Positions 35,457 through 44,217 of a stretch of DNA of 64,000 nucleotides are shown piece by piece. The stretch spans positions 1-64,000 of the forward strand of contig NZ_JAUSTE010000004.1 of assembly GCF_030812675.1 (NCBI RefSeq). The letters are read 5' to 3'. How positions within the stretch are numbered: the first letter of the stretch is position 1; the number at the start of each line of letters is the position of its first letter. The position numbers were made by a program, and so were the translations under genes. The stretch comes from Sinomonas atrocyanea (GTDB lineage: Bacteria > Actinomycetota > Actinomycetes > Actinomycetales > Micrococcaceae). Below the pieces are notes generated by a model. That model made no database searches and was not told the origin of the DNA. It was given only the letters and a program-made list of their open reading frames with translations.

Positions 35457-36410
35457 CTATCCGGCGGACGGTTCCGTGACGGCCGGGGGCCGCGCGTCCC
35501 CGTCCCGGTGGATGTCCGGCTCGAGGTAGATGACCCGTGCGCTCGGGACCGAGGCCCTGATCCGGGCCTCGGCCTCGTCGATCGTCCGGGCGATCTCCGC
35601 GCCGCTCGCCCCGCGGGCCACGCTGATCTTGGCGCCGACCAGCAGTTCCTCGGGGCCCAGGTGCATGGTGCGCAGGTGGATGATCCGGGTCCCGTCGGCG
35701 GTGATCGCCGCCTCGATGCGCCGCACGTCGGAGCGGGTGGCCGATTCGCCGAGCAGGAGCGAGCTGGTCTCGAGGGCGAGCACGGCGGCGATCACCACGA
35801 GGAGCAGTCCGATCATGGCTGTCCCCGCGGCGTCCCAGAGGCCGTTGCCCGTGACGAGCGTGAGGGAGACGCCGACGAGGGCGAACAGGAGGCCGAGGAG
35901 CGCGCCGAAGTCCTCGAGGAGGATCACGGGCAGCTCGGGCTGCTTCGCGTTGCGGACGAAGGCCACCCAGGACTGGCCGCCGCGGAGGTGGTGCGCCTCC
36001 CGGACCGCGGTGCGGAAGGAGAGGCCCTCCGCTGTCGCGGCGCCCACGAGGATGACGAGGGGCACCCACCACCAGGGTCCCTCGATGCCGTGGGGGTCCT
36101 TGAACTTCTCCCAGGCTTCGAAGAGGGCGAACAGGCCGCCGACGCTGAACAGCACGATCGAGACGATGAACGCGTAGATGTACCGCTCTCGCCCGTAGCC
36201 GAACGGGTGCTCCGGGTTCGCCTGCTTGCGGGAGCGCTTCCCGCCGACGAGGAGGAGCAGCTGGTTGCCTGAGTCGGCCACCGAGTGGATCGCCTCGGCG
36301 AGCATCGACGAGGATGCCGTGAGCGCGAAGGCGAGGAACTTCATCACCGCGATCGACAGGTTCGCCGTCAGCGCCGCCACGACGGCCTTGGTCCCACCAC
36401 CGGACGACAT
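35457..36410 (-). CDS. Cation diffusion facilitator family transporter
   Basis: A 317-residue inner-membrane divalent-cation/proton antiporter of the CDF family. Transport-site motif AEAIHSVADSGNQ at about 37-49 (His and Asp) on helix 2 and LLEDFGALLG near 158 on helix 5, where a Glu-Asp pair replaces the common HXXXD. HPFGYGRERY is present, and a C-terminal metallochaperone-like domain begins near 225. Zinc or manganese is the usual substrate; this Glu/Asp variant resembles the ZNT9-like branch. The ATG at 36410 has GGAGGGGACC upstream. Confidence 0.88.
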   Translation of the reverse strand: MSSGGGTKAVVAALTANLSIAVMKFLAFALTASSSMLAEAIHSVADSGNQLLLLVGGKRSRKQANPEHPFGYGRERYIYAFIVSIVLFSVGGLFALFEAWEKFKDPHGIEGPWWWVPLVILVGAATAEGLSFRTAVREAHHLRGGQSWVAFVRNAKQPELPVILLEDFGALLGLLFALVGVSLTLVTGNGLWDAAGTAMIGLLLVVIAAVLALETSSLLLGESATRSDVRRIEAAITADGTRIIHLRTMHLGPEELLVGAKISVARGASGAEIARTIDEAEARIRASVPSARVIYLEPDIHRDGDARPPAVTEPSAG

Positions 36411-36523
36411 GGTCCCCTCCTTCACGGTCCCCACCGAGGTGCTGGACCCAGACTGATGTGCTTGCCGATCCCCTGAGGTGCGCACGGGCGGCTCGGTCCT
36501 ACCCTACGGGCACCTGCCCCCGC

Positions 36524-37387
36524 TCAGCGCCGCTGGCTCCTGGCGCTCGCGTACAGGCAGACCGTCGCGGCGGTGCCGACGTTGAGGCTCTCGGCCCGTC
36601 CGTACAGGGGGACCGCGACCCGGTGGTCGGCGAGGTCCTTCTCCGCGTCGCTGAGGCCCTGCGCCTCGTTGCCGAAGAGCCACGCGGTCGGGTCCTCGAG
36701 GCGGTACTCCCCCGCGTCCCCGTCTCCGCCGGCCCTGCGGCCGGCCGCGGCGTCCTGGAGGCCGTCGAGGTCGAGCGGGCCGCCGCCGTCGGCCGCGAGG
36801 ATGCCGAGGCCCGCGGCGCGGGCCGCGGCAGCGAAGTCCGCAGGATCGACGCCGAGCACCACCGGCACGTGGAAGATCGAGCCCGCGGTGCTGCGGACGG
36901 CCTTGGGGTTGTAGATGTCGACGCTCCCGGCGGTGAGGACCACGGCGGCGGCCCCGGCGGAGTCGGCGGCGCGCAGGATCGTGCCCGCATTCCCCGGGTC
37001 CTGCACCCGGCACATGACGGCGAGCAGACGGGGCCGCGGTGCGAGGACGGAGGCGAGCGGGACGTCGAGCATGGTGCACACGGCCACGATGCCCTGGGGG
37101 TTCACGGTGTCCGCCATGGCGGCGAGGACCTCGTCGTCCGCGAGCCGCAGCCTGCCGGTGGCCTCGGCGAGGTGGGCGATCTCGGGATGGCGGGAGAGGC
37201 AGGGCTCGCTCGCGTAGAGCTCGACGACGACCGGTTCGGCCCCCACGGCGCGGCGCTCGGCGTCCATCCGGAGCGCCTCGCGCACGGCCTGGGGGCCCTC
37301 GGCGAGGAACTGCCGCCGGCGGTTCCGAGCGGCCCGGGTGGCCAGCTTGGCGACATCGCGGACGCGGTCGGCGCGAGGATTGGTCAT
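36524..37387 (-). CDS. TrmH/SpoU family RNA 2'-O-methyltransferase
   Basis: SPOUT-fold methyltransferase, most likely acting on 23S rRNA. The 287-residue protein has an N-terminal L30e-like domain, then the three SpoU motifs: DPGNAGTILRAADSAG, LFGNEAQGLS, and VPLYGRAESLNVGTAA. The usual actinobacterial neighbours infC-rpmI-rplT are directly upstream, the position of tsnR-like genes in Mycobacterium. A 13-codon insertion rich in Ala/Gly (AAAGRRAGGDGDAG) lies before motif 2. The ATG at 37387 is preferred over one 6 codons upstream. Confidence 0.9.
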   Translation of the reverse strand: MTNPRADRVRDVAKLATRAARNRRRQFLAEGPQAVREALRMDAERRAVGAEPVVVELYASEPCLSRHPEIAHLAEATGRLRLADDEVLAAMADTVNPQGIVAVCTMLDVPLASVLAPRPRLLAVMCRVQDPGNAGTILRAADSAGAAAVVLTAGSVDIYNPKAVRSTAGSIFHVPVVLGVDPADFAAAARAAGLGILAADGGGPLDLDGLQDAAAGRRAGGDGDAGEYRLEDPTAWLFGNEAQGLSDAEKDLADHRVAVPLYGRAESLNVGTAATVCLYASARSQRR

Positions 37388-37444
37388 GGTCGGACTCGGT
37401 ATCACGCCCCAACTCTAGCGAGCCGTGCCCGGCCGCGGACGCGG

Positions 37445-37479
37445 CAGCGCCCGCGCAGCCTGGGGCTGCGCGGGCGCTG
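37445..37479 (-). terminator. Terminator after rplT
   Basis: Perfect 15-bp inverted repeat (37445-37459 and 37465-37479, loop CTGGG) shortly after the rplT stop. It separates the infC-rpmI-rplT operon from the downstream methyltransferase gene, which therefore probably has its own promoter or relies on read-through. Confidence 0.8.
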
Positions 37480-37530
37480 GACGGAGGGCGCTTCCGCCGG
37501 GGCATCCCCGGCAGCGCTGCCCTGCAGGTG

Positions 37531-37914
37531 CTACTTGGCGACCGGGGCGTTGACGTCGGCCGGGAGGGCCTTCTTCGCAACCTCGACGAGGGCCGCGAAC
37601 GCGGCGGCGTCGGAGACGGCCAGCTCGGCGAGCATGCGGCGGTCCACCTCGACCTCAGCGGCCTTGAGGCCCTGGATGAGGCGGTTGTAGGTCAGGCCGT
37701 TGGCGCGGGAGGCAGCGTTGATGCGCTGGATCCACAGGCGGCGGAAGTCGCCCTTCCGCTTGTGGCGGTCCTGGTAGCTGTACACGAACGAGTGCAGCAG
37801 CTGTTCCTTGGCCTTGCGGTACAGGCGCGAGCGCTGACCACGGTAGCCGGACGCCCGATCGAGGACGGTACGGCGCTTCTTCAGGGCGTTGACTGCCCGC
37901 TTCACACGTGCCAC
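37531..37914 (-). CDS. rplT: 50S ribosomal protein L20
   Basis: Early-assembly 23S rRNA-binding protein. 127 residues with the highly basic N-terminal arm ([15 protein letters not shown]) and the conserved [23 protein letters not shown] core. L20 is the autogenous regulator of the infC-rpmI-rplT operon in several bacteria; whether that applies here is unknown. Confidence 0.98.
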   Translation of the reverse strand: MARVKRAVNALKKRRTVLDRASGYRGQRSRLYRKAKEQLLHSFVYSYQDRHKRKGDFRRLWIQRINAASRANGLTYNRLIQGLKAAEVEVDRRMLAELAVSDAAAFAALVEVAKKALPADVNAPVAK

Positions 37915-38006
37915 GTGCGTACTCCTTTTGAATCTCTCCCAGACACCCGGGCTCTGCCCGGCCGGGATGGCTCGTGGCCCCTCTCAGGGCCGGTGGGTGG
38001 AAGAAA

Positions 38007-38201
38007 TCAGATGCCGAGCATGCGCTTGATGACCTTGGCGTCGCCGCCCGAGACGATCTTGTCCGCGGCGAGGCGGCGCGTGAGCGTCGTCGGCTTGTGC
38101 TCGAGGTAGTGGCGGCGGTTGGCCTGCTGGCGCTTGAGCTTGCCGGAACCGGTCAGCTTGAAGCGCTTCTTGGCGCCGCTGTGCGTCTTCATCTTCGGCA
38201 T
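38007..38201 (-). CDS. rpmI: 50S ribosomal protein L35
   Basis: 64 residues, starts [20 protein letters not shown], the family signature, and is strongly basic. Lies 92 bases upstream of rplT in the standard order. Confidence 0.98.
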   Translation of the reverse strand: MPKMKTHSGAKKRFKLTGSGKLKRQQANRRHYLEHKPTTLTRRLAADKIVSGGDAKVIKRMLGI

Positions 38202-38372
38202 GGGAACCGATCTCCTTTTGCTTCCCGCGGCACGGGGCCGCGGATTTCGTTGGCGGCCTGCTCGCGCAGGCCGACTCGTTGCGTGCCGCCCGCGGGCGCT
38301 GGGCCCGCGGCGGCGGACTCGGCGGGCAGCCCGCTCGCCAGAGGCGAGCGGCCCGGCCCGGCCGGGTCTGGT
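38202..38372 (-). other. Hairpin-rich infC-rpmI spacer
   Basis: The 171 bases between infC and rpmI contain several short GC-rich inverted repeats on the transcribed strand (for example around 38255-38275, 38287-38316 and 38330-38350). They end with an AGGAG ribosome site before rpmI. This could be a regulatory target such as an L20 site, or simply structured spacer; I cannot match a known motif. Confidence 0.4.
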
Positions 38373-39497
38373 CTAGTTGCCTCGGCGGCCGGACGGCCGG
38401 GGCGCCGTCGGCTTCGGGGCAGACGGCTTGGGCGCCGCCGACGACGGGCGGGGCGCACCCGGCTTCGGGACCGACGGCTTGGGTGCTGCCACCGGCTTGG
38501 GCGCCGCCGCCGGCCGCGGTGCGGACTGGGCCGGCTTCGGGGCGGCCTCAGCTGCCGGCTTCGGGGCGGCCTCAGCTGCCGGCTTCGGCGCGGCCGGCTG
38601 CTTGGGGGCAGCGGCCTTCGGAGCCTCAGCCTGGGGCGCAGCGGCCTTCGGAGCCTCAGCCTCGGGGGCAGCGGCCTTCGGAGCCTGCACCTTGGGCGCC
38701 TCCTCGGCCACCGGAGCCTCAGCCTTGGGAGCCTCCTCGGCCTCCGGCGCCTCGGTGGGCTCGGCTGCCGGGACGACGGATTCCTCCGGGGCCTCGGCCG
38801 TGGCCGCCTCCGGCTCGGCGTTCTCGCGGGCCTGGGCGGCCTGGAGGAACTCGGCCGGAATGGCATCGCCCAGCGACTGGGTCAGCGGCGCCTGCCCGGC
38901 CGTGACCGATGCGGACTTCGCCTCCTCTGCCTTGGCCTTGTCGGCGGCGCGCTGCGCCGCACGGCGGGCCTCCGCCTTCGCCTCCGCCTTGTTCTTCAGG
39001 GGGCCGATCACCATGACCATGTTGCGGCCATCGATGCGCGGCGTCGACTCGATCGAACCGACCTCGGCGACGTCCTCCGCGAACCGCTGGAGCAGACGGA
39101 TGCCCATCTCGGGGCGCTGCTGCTCACGGCCACGGAACTGGATCATGGCCTTGACCTTGTCGCCGGCGCCGAGGAAGCGGAGCGCGTGGCCCTTCTTCGT
39201 CTCGTAGTCGTGCTTGTCGATCTTGAGGCGGAACCGGATCTCCTTCAGAACGGTGTTCGTCTGGTTCTTCCGCGCCTCGCGTGCCTTGACCGCGGCCTCG
39301 TACTTGTACTTGCCGAAGTCCATCAGCTTGCATACCGGTGGCTTGGCCTGGGGCGCCACCTCGACGAGGTCGAGGTCTGACTCCGTAGCCAGTCGCAGCG
39401 CATCTTCGATGCGTACGATGCCCACCTGCTCGCCCGCAGGGCCTACGAGGCGAACCTCGGGAACGCGGATTCGCTCATTGATGCGTGGATCGCTAAT
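38373..39497 (-). CDS. infC: Translation initiation factor IF-3 with long Ala/Pro-rich tail
   Basis: Prevents premature subunit joining and checks start codons. The IF3-N (about 1-75) and IF3-C (about 80-168) domains are intact, including [13 protein letters not shown] and IQFRGREQQ. Residues 169-374 form an extra low-complexity tail: a Lys/Ala/Glu helix, then imperfect repeats such as EAPKAAAP and EAAPKPA, ending basic (PRPSGRRGN). Typical IF3 has about 180 residues. I place the start at ATT (39497), 7 bases after AGGAG, because [14 protein letters not shown] is the conserved N-terminus and non-ATG starts of infC are known for autoregulation. An in-frame ATG six codons upstream would bury that ribosome site. 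Confidence 0.93.
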   Translation of the reverse strand: MSDPRINERIRVPEVRLVGPAGEQVGIVRIEDALRLATESDLDLVEVAPQAKPPVCKLMDFGKYKYEAAVKAREARKNQTNTVLKEIRFRLKIDKHDYETKKGHALRFLGAGDKVKAMIQFRGREQQRPEMGIRLLQRFAEDVAEVGSIESTPRIDGRNMVMVIGPLKNKAEAKAEARRAAQRAADKAKAEEAKSASVTAGQAPLTQSLGDAIPAEFLQAAQARENAEPEAATAEAPEESVVPAAEPTEAPEAEEAPKAEAPVAEEAPKVQAPKAAAPEAEAPKAAAPQAEAPKAAAPKQPAAPKPAAEAAPKPAAEAAPKPAQSAPRPAAAPKPVAAPKPSVPKPGAPRPSSAAPKPSAPKPTAPRPSGRRGN

Positions 39498-39837
39498 GTT
39501 CAAGCTCCTGTACATGTGACGGAAGTGCCCCGGCAACAAGGAAGGCCCCCGATTGCCGGTGCAATCGGAGGCCTCGGATGGCGCCCTCCCCGTCGGGGCG
39601 AGCCTTCTCGGCCCGGCGTGATGCCGGACCGGCCAACCTGGTACCCGGCAGCTTTCCGGCCGTGAGGCCCGGACGCCGACAGGTGGGAGGTGATCTCCGC
39701 TTGCAAACTGTCAGTCAAGTATACAGGGTAGGCGCACAAAAACCCTCACCAGCGCCCCACGGAGGGGTCTGGCCGGGTTTCCGAGCGGCTCGCGCGTGAA
39801 TAACGACATCCAGTCGGTCTGTGCCAAGCTTATCAGC
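39498..39837 (-). promoter_or_regulatory. infC leader and divergent promoter region
   Basis: This 340-base gap separates infC from the divergent DUF1844 gene. A TATACT -10 for infC lies at 39718-39723 on the minus strand, with no good -35, so the transcript would carry a leader of over 200 bases. It contains several inverted repeats (near 39590-39660) and a terminator-like hairpin just before infC. Long structured leaders before infC operons are known regulatory elements, but I cannot assign this one to a described class. Confidence 0.5.
39543..39574 (-). terminator. Terminator-like hairpin in infC leader
   Basis: Minus-strand RNA forms a 14-bp stem (39561-39574 with 39543-39556; one G-U pair, 4-base loop) followed by CCUUGUUG. 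It sits about 45 bases upstream of the infC start, the position expected of an attenuator. No competing antiterminator was proven by eye. Confidence 0.55.
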
Positions 39838-40254
39838 ATGAGCAGCACCAGCCCCAACGCCCCCATGCCCTCCGACGGCGCCCACCGCCACAGCTTCGAC
39901 ACGGCCCCCTCCGGCACCCCGGACGTCGACGCCCAGGTTCGCGACATCGCCGAGGTCGCGGCTGTGGAGGTCATCACGACCACGGCGGTCCACCTCATGA
40001 GCGCTGCCGCGGTCAAGTGCGGACTGGCCGACGGCGCAGACGCCGCGGAGCTCAAGGACCTCGACGAGGCCCGCAAGGTCATCACGGCGCTCGCCGGCCT
40101 CGTGACCGCCGCCGCCCCCGAGATCGGCTCGCAGCACGCCGGGCCGTTGCGGGACGGCCTCCGATCCCTCCAGCTCGCCTTCCGCGAGGCGTCCGTGATC
40201 CAGGACGAGCCCGGCAAGGGCCCGGGCGAGAAGTACACCGGCCCCGTCAACTGA
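39838..40254 (+). CDS. DUF1844 protein
   Basis: 138-residue small protein with the DUF1844 core: VEVITTTAVHLMSAAAVKCGL at about 38-58 and LDEARKVITALAGLVTAAAPEIG at about 75-97, two amphipathic helices. No signal peptide. Divergent from infC, a conserved location in actinobacteria. Function unknown. ATG at 39838 chosen because the 14 upstream codons have no family likeness. Confidence 0.85.
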   Translation: MSSTSPNAPMPSDGAHRHSFDTAPSGTPDVDAQVRDIAEVAAVEVITTTAVHLMSAAAVKCGLADGADAAELKDLDEARKVITALAGLVTAAAPEIGSQHAGPLRDGLRSLQLAFREASVIQDEPGKGPGEKYTGPVN

Positions 40255-40278
40255 CCGCGGCGCGCCCGTCCGGGTGAT

Positions 40279-41589
40279 TCAGCCGACCGACTGCGGCGAG
40301 CGGCGTCGTCGTGCATTCTGCGCGACGATGCCGCCCACGCACAGGAGCGTGCCGGCGACCCCGATGCCCACGAACCCGGACCACGGCCCGACGGCGTCGA
40401 TCAGGGTGCCGGTCAGGGGCGAGCCCAGCGCCGTCCCCGCCGTGAGCGCGGAGCCGTACCAGCCCATCGCCTCCCCACGGCGGCGCTCCGGGACGAGCTC
40501 GGCGACGCGCTCCGACGCTGCGGACAGGGTGGGCGCGCACAGGAGTCCGGGCAGCACCGAGAGCAGGCTCAGGGTCACGGTGTCGTGCGCGAGGCCCATC
40601 GGGATGGTCAGCACGCTCATGGCCGTGAGCAGGACCAGCGGGGAGACCGGGCGGTGCATCGCGCCGTAGAGCAGTCCGCCCACGAGCGAGGCGAAGCACC
40701 AGAAGAAGAACACCACGCCGAGCTCGCCCCCCTGGCCGTGCTCGCGCAGGATCGCCACGATGCCCACGTCGGTGCCGGAGAGGACCATGCCGGCGCCGGC
40801 GGCGACGGCCATGACGACGATGACAGCGACACCGGCCCAGGCCGGGCCGCCCCGGGCGCGCCCGAGGAGGCGCCGGAGGCCGGAGGCGCCGTCCGCCTGC
40901 CCGGCGGCGACCTCGGTCGGGGCCGGCGACTCCGCCGACTCCGGTCCGGAGGCCACCTCGACGAGCTCGGGATCGTCGGCTCCGGCGCCGGGCACCGCTC
41001 CGGGCTGCCCCGTGCGCGTGGGCGGGTTGAACCACAGCAGGGACAGGCCTGCCAGCGCGGCCGAGGCCCCGACCCCCGTGAGCCCCCAGACGGTGGAGAC
41101 GTTGACGGCGACGAAGGCGGCCAGCGCGGGGCCGACCATGAAGGTGACCTCGGTGCAGATCGAGTCCAGGGCGAAGGCAGTGCGGCGCTGCCCCGCGTGG
41201 GTCATGACGCCGAGGGACTGGCGCACCACAGAGAAGATGGGGAGGGCGAAGAGCCCGCCGACGAGGGCGGCGACGAGCAGCCCCGGGTAGTCCAGGTGGG
41301 GGGCGACGCCCCAGACGACGGCCTCGGCGACGATCGAGGGGACGAGCGCGGTCCGCAGCCCGGCTGTGTCGACCCGACGGCCCCGCCAGGGTGCGCCGAG
41401 GGCAATCCCGATGGTCAGCACCGCGGCGACGGCGCCCGCGGCCGCATAGCCGAGGCCGAGGGTCTGGACGACGTGGAGGGTCAGGAGCACGCCGGCCGCC
41501 GAGTGCGGCAGCCGGGCGACCATCGCCACGAGCAGCAGGCGCCGGACCTCTTTCCGGCGCCACAGGTGCCCGTACTGGGCGAAGTCCAT
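40279..41589 (-). CDS. MFS transporter
   Basis: A 436-residue 12-helix permease with a long hydrophilic central loop (about 195-245, rich in Glu/Gly/Ala). It starts MDFAQYGHLWRRKEVRRLLL, and contains GRRVDTAGLRTAL as the loop 2-3 motif. Resembles putative sugar-efflux or arabinose-efflux type MFS proteins; direction and substrate unknown. Convergent with the DUF1844 gene. Confidence 0.82.
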   Translation of the reverse strand: MDFAQYGHLWRRKEVRRLLLVAMVARLPHSAAGVLLTLHVVQTLGLGYAAAGAVAAVLTIGIALGAPWRGRRVDTAGLRTALVPSIVAEAVVWGVAPHLDYPGLLVAALVGGLFALPIFSVVRQSLGVMTHAGQRRTAFALDSICTEVTFMVGPALAAFVAVNVSTVWGLTGVGASAALAGLSLLWFNPPTRTGQPGAVPGAGADDPELVEVASGPESAESPAPTEVAAGQADGASGLRRLLGRARGGPAWAGVAVIVVMAVAAGAGMVLSGTDVGIVAILREHGQGGELGVVFFFWCFASLVGGLLYGAMHRPVSPLVLLTAMSVLTIPMGLAHDTVTLSLLSVLPGLLCAPTLSAASERVAELVPERRRGEAMGWYGSALTAGTALGSPLTGTLIDAVGPWSGFVGIGVAGTLLCVGGIVAQNARRRRSPQSVG

Positions 41590-41634
41590 GGGTTCCTCTT
41601 CCGTGCGCACCGCCCGGCGGTGGCAGGGCGGAAC

Positions 41635-42525
41635 TCAGCCGTCCGCAGCGCGGAGCTTGACCTCGATGGAGTCGACGGCTTCCGCGAAGCGCGCGCTGGC
41701 GGCGAGCCTGCCGTTCAGCTCTGACACCGTCTCACGCACCGCCTCCGCTGGCAAACCCGGGGCGAGGGAGACGGTAAGGCGGAGCTCGGGGCCGGGTCCG
41801 CCGCCCGCCACGACGCGCCCCGCCGCGTCCCGCGACGCCACCCCTGCGCCCGGGGAGATCGCGATCCCCCGCACCGGGGTGAGCCCTTCGGCGGCCTTCC
41901 CGACCTCGTCCACGAGGTCCGGGTCGGCGTAGGAGGGGGTCCACTCCTTCTGCTGCGCGAGCGCCCAGACCGCGGGGCGCCGCAGCACGAGGGTGAAGTC
42001 CGCGCCCGGGTCGAGGACCAGCAGCTCGGCCCCCTCCGAGACTGCGGAGAGCGCCGCACGGGGCGCGAAGACGGCGACCGGGCGCGCGTCCCGGTGCCAC
42101 GCCTCGAGGCGTTCGACCGAGGTGAAGACCGGCAGCGCCTTGCGGCCGTCGGGGGCGGCGACGGTCACGAGGGCCATGTCCGCCTCCTTGTCCTCGGCGA
42201 AGCCGTGCTCCCCGAGCCCTCCCTCGGCGAGGCTCGCCACGACGGCGACGAACACGCGCGCCGAGGCGAGGGCGCGATGGACGCCGTCCTCGCCGCCGGT
42301 GCCTGCAACGAGGTCGGCGACCGCGGCGGCCACGGCGGGGTCGGGCCGGCCGTCGTCGGTGTCGAACCGGTGGAGGGGGTTGCCGTCGCCGCTCAGGTCA
42401 CGCCCTTCCCAGGGCTGGCCGGCGGAGTCGGCTCCGCTTCCCGCGCGGGCCAGGGCCGCGGCGATGTGGCCGGGTAGGTGACGTCCCGGCGCCGGCGACC
42501 GGCCGTCGTCGTGCGTCCGGGCCAT
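41635..42525 (-). CDS. SseB family protein
   Basis: A 296-residue protein with an SseB N-terminal domain at about 60-185, including ALVTVAAPDGRKALPVFTSV and the ELLVLDPGADFTLV strand, and a distinct C-terminal domain. Its stop is 45 bases from the MFS start, and its ATG abuts the stop of priA, so it probably ends the histidine transcript. SseB proteins are named for enhanced serine sensitivity in E. coli; the role in actinobacteria is unknown. Confidence 0.8.
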   Translation of the reverse strand: MARTHDDGRSPAPGRHLPGHIAAALARAGSGADSAGQPWEGRDLSGDGNPLHRFDTDDGRPDPAVAAAVADLVAGTGGEDGVHRALASARVFVAVVASLAEGGLGEHGFAEDKEADMALVTVAAPDGRKALPVFTSVERLEAWHRDARPVAVFAPRAALSAVSEGAELLVLDPGADFTLVLRRPAVWALAQQKEWTPSYADPDLVDEVGKAAEGLTPVRGIAISPGAGVASRDAAGRVVAGGGPGPELRLTVSLAPGLPAEAVRETVSELNGRLAASARFAEAVDSIEVKLRAADG

Positions 42526-43266
42526 TCAGCGCCGCCCGGCGACGTCGAGCGCCTCCGGCAGCGTGAACTGGCCGGAATACAGCGCCTTGCCCACGATCGC
42601 ACCCTCGACGCCGAGGGGCACGAGGCCGCGCAGGGCGCGCAGGTCGTCCAGGCTGGAGATGCCGCCGGAGGCGACGACGGGCTTGTCCGTGCGGGCGCAC
42701 ATCTGCTGCAGGAGCTGCACGTTCGGTCCGCGGAGCGTGCCGTCTTTGGTGACGTCGGTGACCACGTAGCGGGCGCAGCCGGCGTCCTCGAGCTGCGCGA
42801 GCACCTCCCAGAGGTCCCCGCCCTCCTTGGTCCAGCCGCGGCCGGCGAGGGTCGTGCCGCGCACATCGAGGCCGACGGCGATCCGCTCGCCGTGGCGGGC
42901 GATCGCCTTGGCGGTCCACTCGGGGTCCTCGATCGCCGCCGTGCCCAGGTTCACCCGGGCCACCCCCAGCTCCAGGGCCGCCTCGAGGGAGGCGTCGTCG
43001 CGCAGGCCGCCCGAGAGTTCGACCTTGAGCGAGAGGCCGCGCACGACCTCCGCGATGAGCGCGCGGTTGTCGCCGCGGCCGAAGGCGGCGTCGAGGTCCA
43101 CGAGGTGGACCCATTCGGCGCCGGCGTCCTGCCACGCGTGGGCCGCGTCCAGCGGCGAGCCGTAGCCGGTCTCGCTGCCGGCCTCGCCCTGGACGAGCCG
43201 GACGGCCTGGCCGTCGACGATGTCGACGGCGGGCAGCAGTTCGAGGATGGGGGCCTCGTCGGTCAT
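42526..43266 (-). CDS. priA: Phosphoribosyl isomerase A (HisA/TrpF)
   Basis: (beta/alpha)8 isomerase that converts ProFAR to PRFAR in histidine synthesis; actinobacterial PriA also does the TrpF step of tryptophan synthesis. 246 residues, with the catalytic Asp in [15 protein letters not shown] at about 10-24 and the second Asp in [15 protein letters not shown] near 166-180. ELSGGLRDD is the phosphate-binding strand. Dual function is inferred from phylogeny and the absence of any trpF in the window; it cannot be proved from one gene. Confidence 0.93.
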   Translation of the reverse strand: MTDEAPILELLPAVDIVDGQAVRLVQGEAGSETGYGSPLDAAHAWQDAGAEWVHLVDLDAAFGRGDNRALIAEVVRGLSLKVELSGGLRDDASLEAALELGVARVNLGTAAIEDPEWTAKAIARHGERIAVGLDVRGTTLAGRGWTKEGGDLWEVLAQLEDAGCARYVVTDVTKDGTLRGPNVQLLQQMCARTDKPVVASGGISSLDDLRALRGLVPLGVEGAIVGKALYSGQFTLPEALDVAGRR

Positions 43267-43296
43267 GGTGTCTCCCTCAGTGTCGTCTCGGCCGGC

Positions 43297-43455
43297 TCAC
43301 GAGGCCGGCAGGGTCAGCAGGTACGCCGCCACGAGGGCGGCCGCGGCGAGCGCCCCGAAGGCGATCCAGGTCCAGTTCGGCAGGCCCTGGCGGCGGAACG
43401 AGACGGCGCCGCCCACGAGCAGCCCCGCGAGGCCGAACAGCAGCACGGACCACAT
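43297..43455 (-). CDS. Small hydrophobic protein between hisH and priA
   Basis: An uninterrupted 52-codon frame starts with ATG 3 bases after the hisH stop and ends 30 bases before priA. The product begins MWSVLLFGLAGLLVGG, then SFRRQGLPNW, then a second hydrophobic stretch (WIAFGALAAAALVAAYLLTL) and ends PAS: two membrane helices with a short positively charged turn. Third positions are strongly G/C, as in real genes here. Position inside the operon and tight spacing argue for a real gene of unknown function. Confidence 0.72.
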   Translation of the reverse strand: MWSVLLFGLAGLLVGGAVSFRRQGLPNWTWIAFGALAAAALVAAYLLTLPAS

Positions 43456-43458
43456 GCG

Positions 43459-44217
43459 TCAGGACGCTCCGGCGGCAGGCTTGGCGAGCGACTCGACCCA
43501 GTTGCGCAGGAGCCGGGCCCCGGCATCGCCCGACTTCTCGGGGTGGAACTGGGTGGCGCACAGTGGGCCGTTCTCGACGGCGGCGATGAACGGCGCGCCG
43601 TGCTCGCTCCAGGTCACGAGAGGGGGCGCCATGCGCGGCTGGGCGACCTCGAAGTCCCACTTCTGCACCCCGTAGGAGTGCACGAAGTAGAAGCGCTCGT
43701 CCTCGACCCCCGCGAACAGCGTGGAGCCCTCGGGGACCTTGACGGTGTTCCAGCCCATGTGCGGCACCACCTCGGCGGGCAGCAGCTCGACGGTGCCGGG
43801 CCATTCGCCGAGGCCCTCGGCCTCGACGCCGTGCTCGATGCCGCGCTCGAACATGATCTGCAGGCCGACGCAGATGGCCAGGACGGGCCGTCCCCCGGCG
43901 ACGCGGCGGCCGATGATGCGCAGGCCGTCGACCGCGGCGAGCTCCTTCATGACGGTGGCGAAGGCCCCGACCCCGGGCACGACGAGGCCGTCCGCGGCGA
44001 GCGCGTCCTCGGCCTTGGCGCTCAGCGTCACGGCGGCACCGGCGCGCTCCAGGGCGCGGACCGCCGAGCGCACGTTCCCGGACCCGTAGTCGAGCACGAC
44101 GACGGTGGGGCGCCCCTGCGGGTCCGGCACCTTCTCCGCCGCGTGCCGCGGATCGACGACGACAGCGCCCGGGGTGCCCTCGGGGGCCGGGGGCAGCGCG
44201 TCGGGCGCGGCGGTCAC
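43459..44217 (-). CDS. hisH: Imidazole glycerol phosphate synthase, glutaminase subunit
   Basis: Class I glutamine amidotransferase that feeds ammonia to HisF. 252 residues; nucleophile Cys in [11 protein letters not shown] near residue 117, and the His-Glu pair in QFHPEKSG near 230. A 35-residue hydrophilic N-terminal extension precedes the usual [10 protein letters not shown] start, so initiation further in is possible, although the GTG at 44217 overlaps the hisB stop by 4 bases. hisF is not in the window. Confidence 0.95.
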   Translation of the reverse strand: MTAAPDALPPAPEGTPGAVVVDPRHAAEKVPDPQGRPTVVVLDYGSGNVRSAVRALERAGAAVTLSAKAEDALAADGLVVPGVGAFATVMKELAAVDGLRIIGRRVAGGRPVLAICVGLQIMFERGIEHGVEAEGLGEWPGTVELLPAEVVPHMGWNTVKVPEGSTLFAGVEDERFYFVHSYGVQKWDFEVAQPRMAPPLVTWSEHGAPFIAAVENGPLCATQFHPEKSGDAGARLLRNWVESLAKPAAGAS

